10,141 bases of DNA, taken from WHSM01 sp050701635 (lineage in GTDB: Bacteria > Actinomycetota > Actinomycetes > Mycobacteriales > Micromonosporaceae). This document shows, in pieces, positions 6,517 through 10,141 of this stretch; position 1 is the stretch's first letter, and the number at the start of each line of letters is the position of its first letter. The notes below the pieces were generated by a model. It did not search any database, was not told the origin of the DNA, and saw only the letters and a program-made list of their open reading frames with translations. A program made the position numbers and the translations under genes. Where the stretch lies: positions 1 through 10,141 of the forward strand of contig JBOGDF010000206.1 in NCBI GenBank assembly GCA_050701635.1, given 5' to 3'.

Positions 6517-7272
6517 TCACCGTACGGCGGCCAGCTTGTCGTGCGTCCGGGTGGCCGCCGCGGGGTCGAGCTCGAAGACGCTGTACGCCTGCTTGATCAC
6601 CGGGTGCGCCACGTTGCGGACCCGTACGCCCCCCGGCGTCATCCCGCGTTCGGTGCCCAGATGCGCGTGCCCGTGTACGGCGAGCGCCGTGGGCGCCGAG
6701 TCGATCGCCTGTGCCAGCAGGTGCGAGCCGAGGAACGGGTAGATCTCCAGCGGCTCCCCGACCAGGGTGTCCGGCACCGGCGAGTAGTGCGTGAGCGCCA
6801 CCCGTACGTCGCAGTCGAGGCCGCGCAGCACCTCGCCGAGCCGGTCGGCGACCACCCGGGTGTGCCGGATGAACGCCTTGGTCTCCGGCTCCCCGAACTC
6901 GGTGGCGCACCGCCCGGCGAACCCGCCGCCGAAGCCCTTCGCGCCGGCGATGCCGAGCTTCGTACCGTTGCAGTCCAGGGTTATCCCGGTGCATTCCAGC
7001 ACCCGGATGCCGGCGCCGGTGAGCACCTCGACCACGTCGGAGACCTGGTCGCAGTGGTAGTCGTGGTTGCCCAGCACCGCCACCACCGGTACGCCGAGCC
7101 CGCCGAACTCCTCTGTCACGCACCGGGCCTCGGACGCGCTGCCGTGCCGGGTCAGGTCGCCGCCCAGCAGCAGCACGTCCGCCACGTCCGGCAACCGCTC
7201 CAGCGCGGGCCGGAACCGCCCGAGCACGTCGGTGTCCATGTGTACGTCGGCGACCGCCGCGATCCGGATCAC
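6517..7272 (-). CDS. Calcineurin-like metallophosphoesterase
   Basis: The 251-residue protein has the complete two-metal phosphoesterase set: DVH (9-11), GGDLT (37-41, Asp39), GNHD (68-71), TH (161-162) and GHAH (201-204). These proteins cleave phosphomono- or phosphodiesters, including nucleotide signals; the substrate here cannot be read from the sequence. No signal peptide is seen, so it is cytoplasmic. The start is GTG at 7272, with GGAG 8 bases upstream; the frame is open further but that part overlaps the BON gene. Its GTG overlaps the BON stop (GTGA, 7269-7272), indicating translational coupling. It is the last gene of a three-gene operon. Confidence 0.93.
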   Translation of the reverse strand: MIRIAAVADVHMDTDVLGRFRPALERLPDVADVLLLGGDLTRHGSASEARCVTEEFGGLGVPVVAVLGNHDYHCDQVSDVVEVLTGAGIRVLECTGITLDCNGTKLGIAGAKGFGGGFAGRCATEFGEPETKAFIRHTRVVADRLGEVLRGLDCDVRVALTHYSPVPDTLVGEPLEIYPFLGSHLLAQAIDSAPTALAVHGHAHLGTERGMTPGGVRVRNVAHPVIKQAYSVFELDPAAATRTHDKLAAVR

Positions 7273-7523
7273 CGCAGCTTCTCCGCTCCGTCGGGGGGAT
7301 TCGTCCTGGTCACGCCGATGTCGGAGTCGATGAGAGCGTCCGGAAACCGCTCCGCGATCAACTCTTCGATGTGGCTGCGCCGCTCGGTGCTCTCCACCTC
7401 GCCGCACAGCACCAGGGTGTCGCCGCGTACCAGCACGGTGATGCCCTGCTCCGCGACCCCCGGATCTTCGGCCAGCAGCCGCTGGATGTCGGTCTCGGCG
7501 TACTCCCGGTACTGGATGTTCAT
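7269..7523 (-). CDS. Small BON-domain protein
   Basis: This 84-residue protein consists of little more than one BON-like module: an opening helix TDIQRLLAEDPGV (11-23), a strand ITVLVRGDTLVLCGEVES (28-45) with the typical glycine of 'LxGxV', and a helix ERRSHIEELIAERFP (47-61). BON domains are usually found on periplasmic, membrane or potassium-sensing proteins and bind lipids or small ligands. This copy has no signal peptide or membrane segment and is presumably cytoplasmic, which limits what can be inferred. ATG 7523 overlaps the nucleotidyltransferase stop (ATGA), and its own TGA overlaps the phosphoesterase GTG, so all three are tightly coupled. The BON call rests on pattern only. Confidence 0.8.
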   Translation of the reverse strand: MNIQYREYAETDIQRLLAEDPGVAEQGITVLVRGDTLVLCGEVESTERRSHIEELIAERFPDALIDSDIGVTRTNPPDGAEKLR

Positions 7524-8104
7524 CCGGCCTCCTGAATCAGTACGCCGTTGTGGTTCGCGGTGAGCAGCCCGAGCCGGTGCAGCAGGAACAGGAACGCCTC
7601 GGCGTACGGGGACTCGGCCGTCTCGCGGCGTACCTCGTGCCAGTCGATCTGTTCCCGCAGCGACCGCGCCATCGGCAGCGCCTTCGCGTAGTCGCAGTAG
7701 TGCTGGGAGAAGGTGAGCATCTTGTGGATCATCAGCACGGTCGCCGGCATCACCGGCAGCTGCACCGAGTCCACCCGCAGCGGTTCGGCCGCGGCCAGGG
7801 TCTGCTCGGTCACCGGGCGCTCCACCGGCCGGAAGATCAGATCCACCAGCCGGCCGCCGTCGTACACCTTGACCAGCCAGTCCTCGGGCGGCCGTTCGGT
7901 ACGGAAGCCCGCCGCCCCGAGCGCGTCCAGCGCGGTGTCGGCGTCCCGCTTGCGGATCAGGAAGTCGACGTCGTGGTCGCTCGAAGTGCCGCCGCGGGCG
8001 TACACGGCGAAGCCGCCGGCCAGCGCGTACGGCACGTCCACCTGTTTCAGTACGGACACCACGCGCTTGAGCGTGGTGAGCAGCTGTTCCTCTCCGTGGG
8101 GCAT
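7520..8104 (-). CDS. Nucleotidyltransferase-fold protein
   Basis: The 194-residue protein shows the DNA-polymerase-beta-like nucleotidyltransferase pattern: LAGGFAVYARGG (28-39), SDHDVDFLI (42-50) with the metal-binding Asp45 and Asp47, and LVDLIF (87-91) supplying the third acidic residue Asp88. The C-terminal half is helical (about 119-180). It resembles the stand-alone 'nucleotidyltransferase family' proteins related to AbiEii/MenAT toxins and small-molecule nucleotidyltransferases; its substrate is unknown. ATG 8104 is preceded by GAGGAG at a 6-base distance. It heads the operon with the BON and phosphoesterase genes. No antitoxin-like gene is adjacent. A nucleotidyltransferase next to a phosphoesterase suggests a make-and-break pair for one modified molecule, but this is inference. 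Confidence 0.87.
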   Translation of the reverse strand: MPHGEEQLLTTLKRVVSVLKQVDVPYALAGGFAVYARGGTSSDHDVDFLIRKRDADTALDALGAAGFRTERPPEDWLVKVYDGGRLVDLIFRPVERPVTEQTLAAAEPLRVDSVQLPVMPATVLMIHKMLTFSQHYCDYAKALPMARSLREQIDWHEVRRETAESPYAEAFLFLLHRLGLLTANHNGVLIQEAG

Positions 8105-8145
8105 GGCGCGCTCCTCTCCGGGGCACGCGGGGCCCGTAGTGAGGC

Positions 8146-8171
8146 GTACCCACCGCTGCTGCGGGTCATGC
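8146..8171 (-). promoter_or_regulatory. Candidate sigma-B-type stress promoter for the nucleotidyltransferase operon
   Basis: Read on the minus strand, GCAT (8171-8168), a 16-base spacer and GGGTAC (8151-8146) fit the actinobacterial sigma-B/F/H-group consensus GNNT-N14-16-GGGTAY. Transcription would begin near 8138, giving a leader of about 34 bases. The -35 part is degenerate, and GTAC is common in this DNA, so chance is possible. Confidence 0.45.
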
Positions 8172-8174
8172 CCC

Positions 8175-8200
8175 GAATACCGGGTGACTTCCGGGGGTAC
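8175..8200 (+). promoter_or_regulatory. Candidate sigma-B-type stress promoter for the DUF2795 gene
   Basis: GAAT (8175-8178), a 16-base spacer and GGGTAC (8195-8200) fit GNNT-N14-16-GGGTAY on the plus strand. Start would be near 8207, just before the ribosome site AGGAGG at 8214-8219. It lies back to back with the opposite candidate; the two -35 elements are 3 bases apart. Confidence 0.45.
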
Positions 8201-8228
8201 GCCACAGGGGGAGAGGAGGTCGAGCCGG

Positions 8229-8651
8229 ATGCCGATCGAGCGTGGCAGTACGACCCACGGACCGAATCTTGACGAGCAGATGAAGCACGAAGTTCAGGGC
8301 CGGGTGCAAGGCCAGGAGAGCCCCCGTGCCGAGGAGTGGCACGAGCCGGAGCCGGCCGGGGAGGACCAGCCGGAGCCGGACCGGCTGCCGGATGGGCACA
8401 CCGCGCCGGGTACGCCGGCCGGGATGACCAGCGAAGACGTCGAGGGCCGGAGCGAGTTGGCGCGGTATCTGCCGCACCAGACCTTCCCGGCCGAGCGGGA
8501 GCGGCTGCTCACCGTGGCGACCGAGCACCAGGCGCCGGACGACGTGCTGGGGCAGCTGAGGGAGCTGCCGGCGGACGACACGTACCAGAACGTCACCCAG
8601 GTCTGGGCAGCGCTGGGACACGGTACGGAGGACGCCTCCCACCGCCCCTAG
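8229..8651 (+). CDS. DUF2795 domain protein
   Basis: The 140-residue protein has an N-terminal section typical of the actinobacterial group: ERGSTTHGPNLDEQMKHEVQG (about 4-24) and RAEEWHEPEP (33-42). An acidic Pro-rich linker follows, then a DUF2795 domain (73-131): SELARYLPHQTFPAERERLL, then APDDVLGQLRELPADDTYQNVTQVW. The function of DUF2795 is unknown. It is acidic, soluble and without a signal peptide. ATG 8229 has AGGAGG at a 9-base distance; the in-frame ATG at 8280 lacks one and would lose the conserved N-terminus. It is transcribed divergently from the nucleotidyltransferase operon. It converges with the next gene at a 26-base distance, where only a weak hairpin (8650-8666) is seen. 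Confidence 0.88.
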   Translation: MPIERGSTTHGPNLDEQMKHEVQGRVQGQESPRAEEWHEPEPAGEDQPEPDRLPDGHTAPGTPAGMTSEDVEGRSELARYLPHQTFPAERERLLTVATEHQAPDDVLGQLRELPADDTYQNVTQVWAALGHGTEDASHRP

Positions 8652-8677
8652 CGGCCCTGGACCGCTCGCGCCTGGCG

Positions 8678-9613
8678 CTACTGCCGGGATAGCCGCCGCT
8701 TGGCGCCGGCGACCGCCTTCTCGGCGGCCTGACGGCGACGCTGGCTGCGCCGCCGGTCGCGGTCGGCTTCGGCCTGTTCGACGCGCAGCTGGCGCTCCCG
8801 TACCCGCAGCTCGTCGACCGCGGCGGCGATCTCGCCGAGCCGCCGGGTGGCATCCTTCTCGGCGTCGACCGCCTCCTGCAGCTCTGTCTCGGCCCGCGCC
8901 AGCGCCGCCGCAGCACGCTCCGCGGCCTGCGCCGCGTCCTCCACCGGCCGCTTCTTAGCGGTCTTGCGCGGTCCGGCGTCGCCGGTGCCCGGCGTCGCCT
9001 CGGTTGGCTCCTCGTCGTCAGTACGGCCACCCATGATCACCCGGAACCGGGCGCGGCCACGTCGCTGCGGTACCTCGACCGGGGCGTCGGCATCGACCGC
9101 GTCGGCGTCGCGTACCGCCTGATCCAGCTCGTCGGCCGAGGGCAGGATCACGCCGGAGTAGTCGGCGGCCTTGACCAGCGTGCCGGCGCGTACCAGCTCG
9201 GCCACCTCGGGGTCGGCCAGGGCGGCGCGCAGCGTGGTCTCCGCCTCCCACATGGTGTCGTCGCGGATCTGCCGGCCGCGCTCGGCCGCCAGGTCGCGGG
9301 CCAGCGTCACCAGCGAGGTGATCACCGCCTGCCGGCGCGCGGAGAGCTGCCGCAGCTCGGCACCCTGTAGCGCCCGCTGGGCGTTGCGCAGCCGCTCGCC
9401 GATGGTGAGCAGCTCGTCCAGCTCGTCAGTACGATGCGCCGCCAGCAGGTTGATCAGCCACGCCGCGACGGTCGGGCGGCGCAGGGCCTTGATGGCTCGT
9501 CCCATGGGACCGGGCGCCGCCTTGGCCGCCGCGTTGCGGGCTTCGGTGAACTCCTCGGGGGGAAGCGCGTACAGCCGTGCCTTGATCTCGGCGAGCTGCT
9601 CGTCGCGGGCCAT
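8678..9613 (-). CDS. Conserved actinobacterial coiled-coil protein, function unknown
   Basis: The 311-residue product has a conserved N-terminal helical part (1-150) with FTEARNAAAKAA (22-33) and IKALRRPTVAAWLINLLA (41-58), the signature of a hypothetical family I know from many actinobacteria and for which no function is established. A central acidic/Pro linker (about 160-222) follows, then a long charged coiled coil (about 225-307) rich in Ala, Glu and Arg with a strongly basic end. No signal peptide or membrane segment is seen. ATG 9613 (MARDEQ) has only a weak GGTG-like ribosome site; TTG 9625 and GTG 9619 are alternatives adding two to four residues. The basic tail could contact nucleic acid, but there is no motif for that. 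It is a single gene. Confidence 0.85.
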   Translation of the reverse strand: MARDEQLAEIKARLYALPPEEFTEARNAAAKAAPGPMGRAIKALRRPTVAAWLINLLAAHRTDELDELLTIGERLRNAQRALQGAELRQLSARRQAVITSLVTLARDLAAERGRQIRDDTMWEAETTLRAALADPEVAELVRAGTLVKAADYSGVILPSADELDQAVRDADAVDADAPVEVPQRRGRARFRVIMGGRTDDEEPTEATPGTGDAGPRKTAKKRPVEDAAQAAERAAAALARAETELQEAVDAEKDATRRLGEIAAAVDELRVRERQLRVEQAEADRDRRRSQRRRQAAEKAVAGAKRRLSRQ

Positions 9614-9708
9614 GGTCACCAGCAAACCGCACCCGGCCGCGACGCGTCACCCCGAATCGCCGACTGATCCGGTACTGCACCCGGTGTGAGGCTGGCGGCC
9701 GTACCCCC

Positions 9709-9737
9709 TTGACGGATGCACCGTGCGGTCGTAGCTT
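9709..9737 (+). promoter_or_regulatory. Sigma-70-type promoter of the solute-binding protein gene
   Basis: TTGACG (9709-9714) and TAGCTT (9732-9737) are separated by 17 bases, close to the housekeeping consensus. Transcription would start around 9744, inside the palindrome described next. Confidence 0.7.
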
Positions 9738-9739
9738 GG

Positions 9740-9757
9740 CGAGAAATCGATTGCTCG
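9740..9757 (+). promoter_or_regulatory. LacI-like operator palindrome
   Basis: CGAGAAATCGATTGCTCG is an 18-bp palindrome with a single mismatched pair (positions 5 and 14) and a central CG, the usual shape of LacI/GalR-family operators. It starts 2 bases after the -10 element and covers the expected start point, so a bound repressor would block transcription. This fits sugar-transport genes; the regulator gene is not in the window. Confidence 0.65.
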
Positions 9758-9820
9758 TTACCGGGGGGAATGACGGGCGCGACCACCTAGATGTTGCACC
9801 AGCCCTTGGAGGAACACGAC

Positions 9821-10066
9821 ATGTCCCGGTGGATTTCCGGTTCCGAACCGGCCCTCGGCAATGCCCTGAGCCGGCGCAGCCTGTTGCGGGGCACGGGGGC
9901 CCTGGCAGCCGCCACGGCGCTCGGCTCCGTACCGCTGTTGAGCGCCTGCGGCACCGACAGCGGCGACGCGAAGCAGCTGTCGTTCTGGAACTTCTACGGA
10001 CCGGGCGGCGACGTGCCGAGGTTGTCCCGGATCTCGTGGAAGTTGAGGTGGCGGTCCCCCACCTGA
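9821..10066 (+). pseudogene. Sugar ABC transporter solute-binding lipoprotein, interrupted by an insertion sequence
   Basis: The first 66 codons are a typical start of an extracellular solute-binding protein of a carbohydrate ABC transporter. They hold a twin-arginine signal SRRSLLR (17-23), a hydrophobic core, the lipobox LSAC with lipidated Cys43, a short Ser/Gly/Asp linker, and the first strand QLSFWNFYGPGGDVP (52-66). Family members are normally 400-450 residues. After codon 66 the reading continues into foreign sequence (RLSRISWKLRW...) and stops at 10066 after 81 residues. GGAGGA (9808-9813) lies 7 bases before the ATG. Its promoter and operator are intact, so the truncated message is probably still made. 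The rest of the gene should lie beyond the element, outside the window. Confidence 0.85.
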
Positions 10067-10141
10067 AGCCTGCCTGGTGGTAGGTCTCGGGTGAACCGCC
10101 AAGAACACCACGAGAGATAGGGGACCGCCGTGACCAAGGAC
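10018..10141 (+). mobile_element. Left end of an insertion sequence
   Basis: Similarity to the solute-binding family ends near 10018. The following DNA is a non-coding leader that ends in a good ribosome site and a new start codon at 10130, the arrangement of an IS end followed by its transposase. The boundary is estimated to within a few bases because the other end and the target duplication are outside the window. The leader holds a long inverted repeat (10050-10059 with 10120-10129). The family cannot be proven; a start of the MTKD type would suit an IS256-like transposase. Confidence 0.6.
10130..10141 (+). CDS. Probable transposase start (only four codons in the window)
   Basis: GTG at 10130 opens the frame M-T-K-D and runs off the window. 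AGGGGA (10119-10124) lies 5 bases upstream. The call depends on context: a new gene starting about 110 bases inside DNA that breaks the solute-binding gene. An IS256-family transposase is my best guess, from memory of similar N-termini, and is weak. Confidence 0.45.

Noticed and set aside
7520..8104. Nucleotidyltransferase as the toxin of an AbiE/MenAT-type toxin-antitoxin pair
   Set aside because: No antitoxin-like gene is adjacent; its coupled partners are a BON protein and a phosphoesterase.
1..10141. tRNA, rRNA or CRISPR features
   Set aside because: No tRNA-like cloverleaf, rRNA core sequence or regularly spaced direct repeats were seen on either strand.

Overview
The window is very GC-rich actinobacterial DNA. 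GTG and TTG starts, G-rich ribosome sites, a Tat lipoprotein signal, an actinobacterial-type c-di-AMP riboswitch and a DUF2795 protein all point that way. A Micromonosporaceae-like host is my guess from overall style and is not proven. The tetranucleotide GTAC is conspicuously over-used along the whole window.

Layout from left to right. Positions 1-690 carry a YidD-type protein with an unusual N-terminal membrane anchor and Cys-rich acidic repeats; it converges on bioA (687-1982, minus), and the two genes share the palindrome CTAG for their stop codons. Next comes a well-preserved c-di-AMP (ydaO/yuaA class) riboswitch (2046-2172), three bases upstream of the ribosome site of a secreted coiled-coil protein with a C-terminal LAS/M15-like zinc-site domain (2189-3220). 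A strong hairpin terminator (3235-3264) separates it from the minus-strand pair DUF2142 membrane protein (4222-5823) and mtnA (3278-4261), which overlap by 40 bases. After a 248-base divergent intergenic region comes a STAS-domain anti-sigma-factor antagonist (6072-6455).

Positions 6517-8104 (minus) form a tight three-gene operon, nucleotidyltransferase, BON-domain protein, calcineurin-like phosphoesterase, in which each junction overlaps by 4 bases. It is divergent from a DUF2795 gene (8229-8651). The 124-base gap between them holds two back-to-back sequences fitting the sigma-B-type stress promoter pattern GNNT-N16-GGGTAC. A coiled-coil protein of unknown function follows (8678-9613, minus).

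At the right edge a sugar-ABC-type solute-binding lipoprotein gene, with a clear promoter and a LacI-like operator, is broken after about 66 codons by the left end of an insertion sequence. The element's transposase begins at 10130 and runs out of the window. The leader of the element can form a 10-bp stem that hides the transposase ribosome site, a known kind of protection against read-through transcription from the interrupted gene.

The points most worth following up are the c-di-AMP riboswitch with no room for a terminator, the nucleotidyltransferase/BON/phosphoesterase operon with its divergent stress-type promoters, and the insertion with its sequestered transposase start.
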